DNA of 28,374 nt, from contig DATFRD010000138.1 of assembly GCA_035263645.1 (NCBI GenBank), positions 1 to 28,374 of the forward strand, written 5' to 3'. The stretch comes from CF-161 sp035263645. Its GTDB lineage: Bacteria; Chloroflexota; Dormibacteria; Dormibacterales; Dormibacteraceae. Under the pieces are notes generated by a model, which saw only the letters and a program-made list of their open reading frames with translations, searched no databases and was not told the DNA's origin. The position numbers and the translations under genes are program-made. Of this stretch, positions 1-7,729 are shown one piece after another. The number at the start of each line of letters is the position of its first letter. Position 1 is the stretch's first letter.

Positions 1-2
1 TG

Positions 3-707
3 GGGACGAACTACCGCGCGCCGATCGGGCGGCCGCACAGGGTGCTGGACGTCGGCTCGGGCACCGGACAGTGGGCGTTCGACCTGTGCGCCGAGTTCCC
101 GGAGGCGCTGGTGGTCGGTCTCGACATGGTAGTCAGCAAGCCCGAGCGGCCCGCCGGCTACCGGTTCGTCAGGACCAACGCCCTCCAGGGCCTGCCGTTC
201 GCGGCCGGTGTCTTCGACTTCGCCCATCAGCGGTTCCTTACCGCAGGCATACCGGTGGCGTCCTGGCCGCCCCTGATGCAGGAGATGGCGCGCGTGGCTC
301 GCCCAGGAGGCTGGATCGAGCTCGTCGAGGGTGCGCCGATGATCGAGCCCGCCGGCCCCGCCACCACGCGCCTGATCGAGCTGGGGAGGCGTCTCGGCAG
401 CTCGCTCGGCCTCGATACCAGAGGGGCGATCTACGGGTCGCTGGCCGAGCAGCTGCACGCCGCCGGCCTCACCCACGTGACGACGCGGCATGTCGACCTT
501 CCCATCGGCGAGTGGGGCGGGCGAATCGGGTCCTTCATGGCCTCGGACCTGCGCGCCAGCTTCACGCGCCTCACCGCCGTCTACCAGGCGCGGCTCGGCC
601 TCTCCGCCGAGGAGTGCAGCGAGCTGCTGACGGCGATGCAGGTCGAGTGGACGGAGCTCGAGACAACGCTCCGCATCGGCTACGCGTTCGGCCGCAAGCC
701 ATACTGA
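3..707 (+). CDS. Class I SAM-dependent methyltransferase, 5' end missing
   Basis: The reading frame is open to the left edge, so the N-terminus lies outside the window. The first visible residues, GTNYRAPIGRPHRVLDVGSG, lead straight into motif I of a Rossmann-fold methyltransferase (VLDVGSGTGQW), which binds S-adenosylmethionine. An acidic residue follows strand 2 (VVGLDMV). Motifs II and III are recognisable in FDFAHQRFL and in MARVARPGGWIELVEG, the typical 'LkPGG' strand. An NY.AP stretch just before motif I is common in actinobacterial and fungal LaeA/TAM-type methyltransferases. The substrate cannot be told. A GTG at 42 could act as a start, but it would cut directly into motif I, so I treat it as internal. 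The gene ends 7 bp before the next one, which may be co-transcribed. Confidence 0.85.
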   Translation, partial: GTNYRAPIGRPHRVLDVGSGTGQWAFDLCAEFPEALVVGLDMVVSKPERPAGYRFVRTNALQGLPFAAGVFDFAHQRFLTAGIPVASWPPLMQEMARVARPGGWIELVEGAPMIEPAGPATTRLIELGRRLGSSLGLDTRGAIYGSLAEQLHAAGLTHVTTRHVDLPIGEWGGRIGSFMASDLRASFTRLTAVYQARLGLSAEECSELLTAMQVEWTELETTLRIGYAFGRKPY

Positions 708-714
708 AGACGTC

Positions 715-1863
715 ATGCGCTCGGAGCCCGGGGGCGGACCGGGCGGATCGACCAAGCAGGAGCCGGCGCCCGAGCTGGGCGGGCTGACCCGCCTGCGGGC
801 GCGGCTCGACCCGGGCATCGCGCGCAACCTGGAGCTCGGCACGCTGTTCGAGCTATTCCTGGTCACGGCCGTGGTCTCACTCCTGCTCATTCGCGGCCTG
901 CTCGCGCTCAGCGGCTTTCCGCAGGTCGGCGGCGGCGGCCTGCACATCGCGCACATGCTGTGGGGCGGCCTGCTCATGCTCGCCAGCCTGCTGCTGCTGC
1001 TCCTGTTCATCGACCGCCGGCTGCTGTTCTGGGCGGCCTTTCTCAGCGGTGTCGGGTTCGGCACGTTCATCGACGAGCTGGGCAAGTTCGTGACCAGCGA
1101 CAACGACTACTTCTTCCGGCCCGCCATCGCGATCGTCTACGTCATCTTCGTGCTGCTCTTCCTGGTCTTCCGAGCGCTGGAGCACCGGCGACGCCACTCA
1201 GAGCGCGAGCTGCTGGCGAACGCGTTCGACATCGTGCGCGAGGCGGTGCTCCACGGCCGCCGCGCTGGCCACAGCGCGCCGGTGCTCGCCTACCTTCGGG
1301 AGCACGCCGGCGACGACCCGCTGCTGGTGGCGTTCCGCGAGATCCTGGAACGGACCCCACCCGGACCGCCACCCCTGCCGGCGCCGCTGCGCCGGCTGCG
1401 GAGCCTGGCGCTCCGTCTGTACGTCGCGCTGGTCGACGCGCGCGGCCTGGACCGGGTTCTCGCCGTGATCGTCACTGCCTACGCGGCCTTCCTTCTCGCC
1501 GACGCAGCCGTAGCCACGGGCCTCTACCTGGGCGGGCCGCCGCGCGCGCTGCTCGGGAAAGGCTGGGTCGCGTTCAGCGGCCTCTTCCTGTCCACCGTCG
1601 TCTCCCTGCTCCTGGTCGGGGTGGCGACGTGGCACCTGCTCCGCGGTGCGCTCCTGGGCGCGATGCAATGGCTCCGCCGCGGGGTCGTGGTGGACCTGCT
1701 GCTCGGCCAGGTCTTCGCGTTCTACCTGCTGCAGTTCGGCGCCCTGGTCGGCCTGGCCGTCGACGTGGCCGTGCTGCTCGTCGTGACGGGCGCCATCCGC
1801 TCCGAGCAGCGGCTGGAGCACCACCGTCACCAGCCGGGTCGAGCTAGCCCCTCAGCCGGTTGA
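715..1863 (+). CDS. Polytopic membrane protein of unknown function
   Basis: This encodes 382 residues with about seven or eight hydrophobic segments: roughly 43-65, 76-100, 104-122, 133-156, 244-270, 280-308 and a long stretch at 325-362. A charged, probably cytoplasmic region (about 157-240, with HRRRHSERE) separates a four-helix half from a three- to four-helix half. The most distinctive part is GTFIDELGKFVTSDNDYFF after helix 3, with acidic residues next to the membrane. I do not recognise a functional family, and transporter or sensor roles are both open. The ATG at 715 has no clear Shine-Dalgarno but lies only 7 bp after the methyltransferase stop, which suggests translational coupling. 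Its last 12 bp overlap the convergent thiol peroxidase gene. Confidence 0.8.
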   Translation: MRSEPGGGPGGSTKQEPAPELGGLTRLRARLDPGIARNLELGTLFELFLVTAVVSLLLIRGLLALSGFPQVGGGGLHIAHMLWGGLLMLASLLLLLLFIDRRLLFWAAFLSGVGFGTFIDELGKFVTSDNDYFFRPAIAIVYVIFVLLFLVFRALEHRRRHSERELLANAFDIVREAVLHGRRAGHSAPVLAYLREHAGDDPLLVAFREILERTPPGPPPLPAPLRRLRSLALRLYVALVDARGLDRVLAVIVTAYAAFLLADAAVATGLYLGGPPRALLGKGWVAFSGLFLSTVVSLLLVGVATWHLLRGALLGAMQWLRRGVVVDLLLGQVFAFYLLQFGALVGLAVDVAVLLVVTGAIRSEQRLEHHRHQPGRASPSAG

Positions 1864-2388
1864 CGCCGCCGCCGCCACCGCGGCGGCATAGTCCGGCTCG
1901 CGCATCTGGTCCTCGACGTACTCGGCGTGGACGATGCGGTCGTCCCGGCCGATCACGAACACCGCCCGCTGCAGCAGCCGCCACTCCCGGATCAGCACGC
2001 CGTAGTCCCGGCCGAACCTCTCGTCGCGGTGCGCGGAGAGGAAGCGATGCGTCGCACCCTCGGCCGAGCGCCAGCGCGCCAGAGCGAACGGCAGGTCCAT
2101 GCTGATCGTGAAGACGGCGGTCCCCGCCGGCAGGTCGGGGAGGCGCCGCTCCCACTGCTTCGACCCGACCTCGCAGACCGGGGTGTCGATCGAGTTCATC
2201 ACGTTGAGCAGCCGCACCGAACCCGCCGAATCGGCGAGGCTGACGGAGACGACGGCGCCGTCCGGGGCATCGAGGCAGTCGAGGGCGAAGGCGGGCGCGC
2301 GCTCCCCCGCTCCAAGCTTCCGGCCGATCACGGTCAGCCGCTCTCCGAGCTCGAACGCCTCTCCGATCCGCTCCACCTCCTGGCTCAT
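1852..2388 (-). CDS. tpx: Thiol peroxidase (Tpx-type peroxiredoxin) lacking the resolving cysteine
   Basis: Tpx reduces hydrogen peroxide and alkyl hydroperoxides in the cytoplasm using thioredoxin. The family signature is clear: SIDTPVC carries the peroxidatic cysteine (Cys72 from this start), with T69 and P70 in place, and ISMDLPFALAR corresponds to the helix 3 region. In classical atypical 2-Cys Tpx that helix reads RFC and holds the resolving cysteine. Here it reads RWR (Arg107), so that cysteine is absent. The only other cysteine is Cys38, near the N-terminus. I chose the ATG at 2388 because MSQEVERIG aligns with the usual MSQ-type Tpx N-terminus. A GTG at 2406 would add six residues. 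It lies 49 bp behind the metal ABC permease on the same strand and could be its last operon gene. Confidence 0.9.
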   Translation of the reverse strand: MSQEVERIGEAFELGERLTVIGRKLGAGERAPAFALDCLDAPDGAVVSVSLADSAGSVRLLNVMNSIDTPVCEVGSKQWERRLPDLPAGTAVFTISMDLPFALARWRSAEGATHRFLSAHRDERFGRDYGVLIREWRLLQRAVFVIGRDDRIVHAEYVEDQMREPDYAAAVAAAASTG

Positions 2389-2417
2389 CGTCGATGCACC
2401 GTACACGATGGCGCACC

Positions 2418-2466
2418 GGGACGGGGGCCCCGAGGCGTCACGGCCCGGCCCCCCGGCCCCTGTCCC
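2418..2466 (-). terminator. Hairpin at the permease/tpx junction
   Basis: Arms at 2418-2429 and 2455-2466 can pair over 12 bp (one G.U on the plus strand, one A.C mismatch on the minus strand) around a 25-nt loop that contains the permease stop codon. No T-run follows in the minus direction. It could be a weak terminator, an attenuator or an RNA-processing site between the transporter and tpx. Confidence 0.3.
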
Positions 2467-3322
2467 GCAGCCGCTCCACCAGCAGGGCGACCAGCAGGCT
2501 GGCGAACGCGATCGCCGTGATGCAGAAGCTGGCCGGGTACGGCGTCCAGAAGGCGAGCGCGAGGGCCGCCCAGACGAACCCGACGGCCAGCGCGGCCGAG
2601 ACCACCAGGCCGGCGTACGGGCGGGCCGTCAACCTCTGGGCGGCAGCCGCCGGGGCGACCATCAGCGCGAAGATCAGCAGCGCGCCCACCGCCTGCACCG
2701 ACTCGGCGACGGTCACGGCCGTCAGCACCAGGAAGATCGCAGAGATCGTCCGGGTCGGCACGCCGCGGGCGGCCGCGACGTCGGGGTCGATCGAGCTGAA
2801 GAGCAGGGGCCGGCAGACTGCGACCACCGCCAGGCACGTCGCCACGCTCGCGGCCACGGCGACCGCGGTCTGCGCTGCCTGGAGACCGAGGATCGACCCG
2901 AACAGCACCGAGATGCCCAGCACCCCGTTGGCCGTGCTCTGGCCTCTCGTGTACAGGGCCAGGAAGAGCACCCCCAGCCCTAGCACCCAGGCGAAGAACG
3001 TGCCGATCGCCACGTCACGGCCGCGCGACCTCCCCCCCAGGGAGCCGGTGCCCAGGGCGGTGGCGACGGTGCCGGCATGGACGCCCACGAGCAGGGGCAG
3101 GCCGGCGAGCAGGCCGCCCAGGCCGCCGGTGAACGCCGCGTGGCCGAGGGCGTCGCTCGTGAAGACCTGGTTGCGCAGCACCACGAAGTAGCCGACCAGG
3201 CCGGCCGCCACGGCGATGGCCGTCCCGGCGAGCGCGGCGTTGCGCATGAAGTCGTAGCTCAGCAGCTCGCGAACGTCGCCGACGACGTCCCAGGTCGGCG
3301 GGGCGATGGCGAGCACCGTCAC
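2438..3322 (-). CDS. Metal ABC transporter permease (ABC-3 / ZnuB-MntB family), second copy
   Basis: This is an integral membrane subunit of a zinc/manganese-type importer. It is 294 residues long from the GTG at 3322, within the family's usual size, with about eight or nine hydrophobic helices. Family marks include the N-terminal DFMRNAALAGT, then YFVVLRNQVFTSDALGHAAFTGG after helix 2, and the cytoplasmic FSSIDPDVAAARGVPTRTIS loop, which is the ATPase-coupling region. The reading frame extends upstream to 3457, but that part only shadows the preceding gene. The GTG overlaps the previous stop as GTGA (3319-3322), a typical coupled start. It is paralogous to the preceding permease (same DPDVAxARGVP motif), so the two probably form a heterodimeric pore. 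The metal cannot be decided from sequence. Confidence 0.9.
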   Translation of the reverse strand: MTVLAIAPPTWDVVGDVRELLSYDFMRNAALAGTAIAVAAGLVGYFVVLRNQVFTSDALGHAAFTGGLGGLLAGLPLLVGVHAGTVATALGTGSLGGRSRGRDVAIGTFFAWVLGLGVLFLALYTRGQSTANGVLGISVLFGSILGLQAAQTAVAVAASVATCLAVVAVCRPLLFSSIDPDVAAARGVPTRTISAIFLVLTAVTVAESVQAVGALLIFALMVAPAAAAQRLTARPYAGLVVSAALAVGFVWAALALAFWTPYPASFCITAIAFASLLVALLVERLRDRGRGAGP

Positions 3323-4194
3323 GCCGGCGCCGGCAGCCGGCGGGCGGCCAGCAGCGCGCGACCCACGCGCAGGGCCAGGTACGTGCCGAAGGCGAACGTT
3401 GTCACGAAGAAGCCGACGGGGTAGATGGTGAAGTACGCCACCGCCAGCCCGGCCCACGTGAACAGCAGGGCCAGCGCGACGCTGAAGCCGAGCCCGAGCC
3501 AGGGCCGCGCCGACAGCTGCAGGGCCGCAGCGCCGGGGGCGACCAGGAGGGCGAAGACGAGCAGCGTGCCGACGATCTGGACCGCCTGGGCCACGGCCAG
3601 GGCGACCAGAACCAGGAACGCCATCGAGAGCGCCCTCACCGGCACGCCCCGCGCCTGCGCGACGTCCGGGTCGACCGAGCCGAAGAGGAGCGGGCGGGCC
3701 ATGACGCCGAGCGCCGCCAGCGCCGCCGCGGCGACCGCCGCGGTGATGGCCACGTCGGCGTCCGAGATGCCCAGGATGGTCCCGAACAGGAACGCGTAGA
3801 CGCCCTGCGCGGAGCCCGCGTACAGCCTGGAGAAGAGGAGACCCAGGCCAAGCGAGAACGCCAGGACGGTGCCGATCACCGCCGACTCGCCGCGCCGGCC
3901 GGCGTCGAGGCCCCGGCCCAGGAAGCCGATGCCGAGTGCCGACGCCGTGCAGAAGGCAAGCAGCCCGGCGAGCGGCGAGGTGTGCACGAGGATCCCGGCC
4001 GCGGCGCCCGGGAACCCCACCTGGGACAGCGTGTGGGCCGCGAAGCTCTGGCCCCGCAGCACGATGAAGTAGCCGACCGCACCGGCCGGGACGGCCACGA
4101 TGGTCCCGGTCAGCAGGGCGTTCTGCATGAAGTGGAACTGCAGCAGCTGCTGCAGGTCGAAGAGCAGGTCCCAGCCGGGCGCCGGCCCGGTCAT
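3319..4194 (-). CDS. Metal ABC transporter permease (ABC-3 / ZnuB-MntB family), first copy
   Basis: This is a 291-residue membrane subunit of the same importer as its neighbours. It starts FHFMQNALLTGT, continues YFIVLRGQSFAAHTLSQVGFPG, and has the coupling loop FGSVDPDVAQARGVPVRALS. These are hallmarks of the ABC-3 family that moves zinc, manganese or iron(II). Eight to nine hydrophobic helices fill the rest, and there is no histidine-rich loop. The start is the ATG at 4194, overlapping the ATPase stop as ATGA. A longer open frame to 4698 is only antisense-like spill-over of the ATPase gene in another frame. Two consecutive, similar permeases occur in mntC/mntD-like operons, which makes manganese as plausible as zinc. 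No solute-binding lipoprotein gene is present next to it. Confidence 0.9.
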   Translation of the reverse strand: MTGPAPGWDLLFDLQQLLQFHFMQNALLTGTIVAVPAGAVGYFIVLRGQSFAAHTLSQVGFPGAAAGILVHTSPLAGLLAFCTASALGIGFLGRGLDAGRRGESAVIGTVLAFSLGLGLLFSRLYAGSAQGVYAFLFGTILGISDADVAITAAVAAAALAALGVMARPLLFGSVDPDVAQARGVPVRALSMAFLVLVALAVAQAVQIVGTLLVFALLVAPGAAALQLSARPWLGLGFSVALALLFTWAGLAVAYFTIYPVGFFVTTFAFGTYLALRVGRALLAARRLPAPA

Positions 4195-5075
4195 CGGGCC
4201 GGCGGCCCGCCGTGGAAGCTGACGGCCTCCTGCTGGCCGACCACCAGCAGCCGGCCGTCGCGCGTTCGGAGCACCTCGATGGGGGCCCCGTAGAGGCGGC
4301 TCAGCGCCTCGGTCCGGATGACCTCCTCGGGGGAGCCCGCCAGGACCCGGCCGCGGGCGACGTAGACCACCATGTCCAGGTAGGGGAGGATCGGGTTCAC
4401 GTCGTGGGCCACGGTCAGCACCGTCACCCCGTGCTCGCGGCAGAGGCGCTGGACCAGGCTGGAGATTGCCTGCTGGTTGTTCAGGTCCAGGCTCTCCAGC
4501 GGCTCGTCCAGGAGCAGGATCCGGGCCCCGGTGACGAGGGCCTGGGCGATCAGCAGCCGCTGCTGCTCGCCGCCGGAGAGCTCCCCGACCGGCCGCCCGG
4601 CGTGTGGCGCGGCGCCGACCATCTCGATCGCCCGGCGCACGCGCCGGTCGGCGTCGCTGCCGAGCAGCCGCGCGGCGAACGGCAGCGGCAGGCCCCACCG
4701 GTTGCCGTCCAGGCCGAGCCGGACCAGGTCCGTCCCGCGGATGCGGAGGTCAGGGTCGAAGTGTCGGCGCTGGGGCAGGTAGCCGATCTCGTCGTTGCCG
4801 CGCCGTGCCCGCCGTCCGAACACCGTCACGCTGCCCGCCGCCAGGGCCTGGACGCCCAGGATGGCCCTGACCAGCGTGGTCTTGCCCGCCCCGTTGGGTC
4901 CCAGGATGGCGACGAACTCGCCGGGCCGGACCGACAGGTCGACGCGGCTCCACACGGTCTCCCGGCCGTGGCGGACCGCGGCCCCCTCGACCCGGATGGC
5001 CAGAGCGGCGCTGTCCGGGGCCTCGGCACCCGCCTCCAGCAACCGAGCGCCCGCCGTCATCTCGGCATTCCCCAT
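4191..5075 (-). CDS. Metal ABC transporter ATP-binding protein (ZnuC/MntA type)
   Basis: This is the cytoplasmic ATPase that powers the two ABC-3 permeases encoded just downstream. All motifs are intact (numbering from the ATG at 5075): Walker A GPNGAGKT at 59-66, Q-loop YLPQRRHFD, signature LSGGEQQR at 166-173, Walker B ILLLDEP at 186-192, and the switch histidine in VAHD near 224. The YLPQR form of the Q-loop is typical of metal importers. The start is uncertain: GTG 5078, ATG 5075 and ATG 5060 are all in frame, and 5075 is a compromise lying just after a GGCGGAG. The longer frame to 5255 crosses the divergent promoter and is unlikely. This is the first gene of the operon; a candidate operator lies at 5100-5114. 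Confidence 0.9.
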   Translation of the reverse strand: MGNAEMTAGARLLEAGAEAPDSAALAIRVEGAAVRHGRETVWSRVDLSVRPGEFVAILGPNGAGKTTLVRAILGVQALAAGSVTVFGRRARRGNDEIGYLPQRRHFDPDLRIRGTDLVRLGLDGNRWGLPLPFAARLLGSDADRRVRRAIEMVGAAPHAGRPVGELSGGEQQRLLIAQALVTGARILLLDEPLESLDLNNQQAISSLVQRLCREHGVTVLTVAHDVNPILPYLDMVVYVARGRVLAGSPEEVIRTEALSRLYGAPIEVLRTRDGRLLVVGQQEAVSFHGGPPAR

Positions 5076-5086
5076 CACTCCGCCCG

Positions 5087-5114
5087 AGCATAGCACTCGC
5101 GCAAATCGGTTGCG
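5087..5114 (-). promoter_or_regulatory. Candidate promoter and operator for the metal transporter operon
   Basis: Reading leftwards, a TATGCT -10-like hexamer lies at 5092-5087, about 11 bp before the ATPase start. Immediately upstream is a perfect inverted repeat, CGCAA-N5-TTGCG (5100-5114), in the spacer where a repressor would block RNA polymerase. An overlapping imperfect palindrome, GGTTGCGTAACC, is at 5108-5119. No good -35 was found. The binding factor is unknown; a Fur- or DtxR-family metal sensor would be the natural guess. Confidence 0.35.
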
Positions 5115-5215
5115 TAACCTGGCCCCGCCGGCCCTGCATGGAGCAGAGACCAGAACCGGACCGATGCGAGTCGGACGGCGAACCTGGTCGACCGAGCCTG
5201 AGGAGCATGGCGAGC

Positions 5216-6376
5216 ATGGCCGGGGAGCAGCGGCGCGGAGTCCTGAAGCCGACACCTCCGGACCTGATGATCGACACGGGCACGGGGCTGGACTTCGAGA
5301 CCCGGGTCGACCGCCTGCCGGGCCACCTGACCCCGGTCGACCGCTTCTTCGTGCGCAGCCAGGCCCCCACCCCCCGGCTGGACTCGGCCAGCTGGCGGCT
5401 GGTCGTCGACGGCAGCGGGGTGCGCGAGCCGCTCACCTACACGTACGCGGACCTGTGGAGCTTCCCGCTGGTCTCGGTCGTGCGCACCATCGAGTGCGCC
5501 GGAAATCGCCGGGCGCTGTTCGCGGAGGCTTCCGGGCGCAGGTTCGATGGCACGCCGTGGGGCCGCGGCGCCATCGGCACCGCGGAGTGGACCGGCGTGC
5601 GGCTGCGCGATCTGCTGGAGCCGTCGGGGCTGCTCCGCCGGGCGCGCGAGGTCATGCCGGAGTCGCTCGACGAGGTGCGGGCACGGAGGCCGATGCCGCT
5701 GTCCAAGGCGCTCCAGCCGGACACCGTGCTCGCGCTCGCCATGAACGGCGAGGTCCTGTCACCCGACCACGGCTATCCGGCCCGGGTGGTCGTGTCGGGC
5801 TGGCTGGGTGCCGCCAGCATCAAGTGGGTCGGGCGGATCCAGGTCGCCGAGGAGCCTCTGCACGTCCCCTGGAACATCTACGACTACGTGCTCATCGGCC
5901 CGGCGCACGCGCCGCAGATCCCGGCGCTGGGGGTGCCGATCACCGAGATGCCGGTCGCCAGCCTGGTGGAAATGCCCTGGCCGGCCTCCCTGGAGCCGGG
6001 CCCGCAGACGATCCGCGGCCGCGCGTACGCGGGGGAGAGCCGGGTCGAGCGGGTGGAGTGCCAGGTCGACGCCGGCGCCTGGCAGGAGGCGGCGCTGCTG
6101 CCGCCCAACCTGCCGGCCACCTGGGTGCGCTGGCAGCTCGCGTGGGACGCTCCGCCCGGCGACCACGTGCTGCGGGTCCGCGCCACGGACGAGCGGGGCC
6201 GGAGCCAGCCGGACCGGGTGCCGTGGAACCACCTCGCCTACCTCCACAACGCCGTGCTGGCCCACCCGCTGCACGTCGACAGGGCCCGCTCCGAGGCCGG
6301 CGCGGACGGGTTCAGGCCAGGCCGTACAGGTAGTGCAGCAGCATCTCGATGCCCCGGTGGTAGTGATCGAGGCTGA
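5216..6376 (+). CDS. Sulfite-oxidase-family molybdopterin oxidoreductase
   Basis: This is a molybdenum-cofactor enzyme of the sulfite oxidase/YedY superfamily, about 386 residues. The N-terminal half is the Mo-cofactor domain: LPGHLTPVDRFFVRSQAPTP, then TIECAGNRR, whose cysteine (Cys94) should ligate molybdenum, then GTAEWTGVRLRDLL, DHGYPARVVV and GAASIKWVGRI. The C-terminal part (about 250-345) looks like the Ig-like Mo-co dimerisation domain (IRGRAYAG, VDAGAWQEA, WNHLAYLHNAV). There is no heme domain and no signal peptide, so it is probably cytoplasmic. The ATG at 5216 has GAGGAG 10 nt upstream; ATG 5207 and ATG 5138 are alternatives. The last 65 bp overlap the convergent dipeptidase, and the 30-residue tail there shows no family similarity I can see. 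The natural substrate (sulfite or another) is unknown. Confidence 0.88.
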   Translation: MAGEQRRGVLKPTPPDLMIDTGTGLDFETRVDRLPGHLTPVDRFFVRSQAPTPRLDSASWRLVVDGSGVREPLTYTYADLWSFPLVSVVRTIECAGNRRALFAEASGRRFDGTPWGRGAIGTAEWTGVRLRDLLEPSGLLRRAREVMPESLDEVRARRPMPLSKALQPDTVLALAMNGEVLSPDHGYPARVVVSGWLGAASIKWVGRIQVAEEPLHVPWNIYDYVLIGPAHAPQIPALGVPITEMPVASLVEMPWPASLEPGPQTIRGRAYAGESRVERVECQVDAGAWQEAALLPPNLPATWVRWQLAWDAPPGDHVLRVRATDERGRSQPDRVPWNHLAYLHNAVLAHPLHVDRARSEAGADGFRPGRTGSAAASRCPGGSDRG

Positions 6377-7676
6377 GCTTCTCGTCGGGCGAGTGCGCGG
6401 CGCAGTCGGCCTCCGCCAGGCCGCTGATCACCATCTGGGCGCCCAGCGCCTCCTGGAAGTCGATGGCCACCGGCACCGAGCCGCCCTGGCGGACGAGGCG
6501 GGCGGGCGCGCCGAACGCGGCGGCGAACGCCGCCGACGCGGCCCTGGCCCCGGCGTGGTCGGCGCCGCAGAGCACGGGCCGGGTGGCACCCAGGCGCCGC
6601 ACCTCGATCGCGACGCCCGGGGTCGTCAGGTCCTCCAGGTAGGGGAGGAGCCGGTCGGAGACCCGGTCCGGGTCCTGGTCCGGGACGAGACGCATGCTGA
6701 CCTTCGCCCGCGCCAGAGCCGGGATCACCGTCTTCACGCCGTCGCCGGTGAACCCGCCGCTGAAGCCGTGGACGTCCAGGGTCGGCCTCGACCACTGGCG
6801 CTCGGTCAGGGAGTATTCCGCCTCCCCCTCCAGCGCCCTGGCCCCCGTCATCCGCTGCAGCAGCTCGGCGTAGCCCGCGGGTCGCTCCCAGGCCCGTAGC
6901 TCGGCCTCCGACGGCGACCGCACGTCGTCGTAGAAGCCGGGGATGGTCACGCGCCCGTCCCGACCCTTGAGCTCGGCGAGCACGCGGGCCAGCGTGTTCA
7001 GCGGGTTCGGCGCCACACCCCCGAACACCCCCGAGTGCAGGTCGATGCTCGGGCCGGTGGCCTCCAGCTCGACGTAGAGGATGCCGCGCAGGCCGGTGAC
7101 CAGCGTGGGCTCGCCCTCCTCGGTGAACCCGCCGTCCCAGACCAGGACGTGATCGGTGCGCAGCCGCTCTGCGTTCTCGCGCACGTAGGTGCCCAGGGCC
7201 TGCCCGGTGATCTCCTCCTCGCCCTCCACGAGGAAGCGCACGTTGACCGGCGGCCCGCCGGCCGCCAGCGCGTACTCGAACGCCTTCAGGGCGGCCATGT
7301 GGCAGCCCTTGTTGTCGGCGCTGCCGCGTGCGTAGACGTGTCCGTCCCGCACCGTCGGCTCGAACGGCGGGCTCGACCAGAGGCCGACCGGGTCGGCTGG
7401 CTGGACGTCGTAGTGCCCGTAGAGGGTGAGCCAGGGAGCGTCGGCGCTCCTCTCCAGGTCGGCCTGGACGACCGGGTGGCGGCCGCCGGGCACGTCGACG
7501 ACGCGGGTCGTCATGCCGAGCCGGTCGAACCGGGCGGCCAGCCAGTCGGCGTTGCGCCGCACGTCGCCCCGGTGCTCCGGGAGCGCGCTCACGCTCGGGA
7601 TGCGGAGCTCCTCGAACAGGTCGGCCTCGGCTGCCTCCCGCTCCTGCCGCGCCCTGCGAATGGCCTCCTCCAGCAT
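6312..7676 (-). CDS. M20 family metallopeptidase (dipeptidase)
   Basis: This is a zinc-dependent exopeptidase that cleaves dipeptides or N-acyl amino acids in the cytoplasm, 454 residues, normal for the carnosinase/PepV-like branch. Visible catalytic elements are GHYDVQP (His88 metal ligand, Asp90), ARGSADNKG (Asp121 bridging metals), VEGEEEITG (catalytic Glu153/metal Glu154), VWDGGF and the C-terminal AHSPDEKL histidine. The bacterial dimerisation domain spans about residues 200-370, with DLHSGVFGG. The ATG at 7676 is preceded by GGAGG at ideal spacing; a GTG two codons upstream is less likely. As the last gene of the peptide-transport operon it probably finishes the hydrolysis of imported peptides. 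Its 3' end overlaps the convergent molybdoenzyme gene by 65 bp. Confidence 0.93.
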   Translation of the reverse strand: MLEEAIRRARQEREAAEADLFEELRIPSVSALPEHRGDVRRNADWLAARFDRLGMTTRVVDVPGGRHPVVQADLERSADAPWLTLYGHYDVQPADPVGLWSSPPFEPTVRDGHVYARGSADNKGCHMAALKAFEYALAAGGPPVNVRFLVEGEEEITGQALGTYVRENAERLRTDHVLVWDGGFTEEGEPTLVTGLRGILYVELEATGPSIDLHSGVFGGVAPNPLNTLARVLAELKGRDGRVTIPGFYDDVRSPSEAELRAWERPAGYAELLQRMTGARALEGEAEYSLTERQWSRPTLDVHGFSGGFTGDGVKTVIPALARAKVSMRLVPDQDPDRVSDRLLPYLEDLTTPGVAIEVRRLGATRPVLCGADHAGARAASAAFAAAFGAPARLVRQGGSVPVAIDFQEALGAQMVISGLAEADCAAHSPDEKLSLDHYHRGIEMLLHYLYGLA

Positions 7677-7729
7677 GTGCACCTCCAGTGTTCCGGTGTT
7701 CCGGATCGTCTCGGCTGCTCAGCGGCTGC

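Noticed and set aside
4795..6333. 512-residue plus-strand open frame
   Set aside because: It is Arg/Pro/Gly-rich and overlaps the metal ATPase and the molybdoenzyme, both of which have complete family motifs in other frames; a GC-bias shadow.
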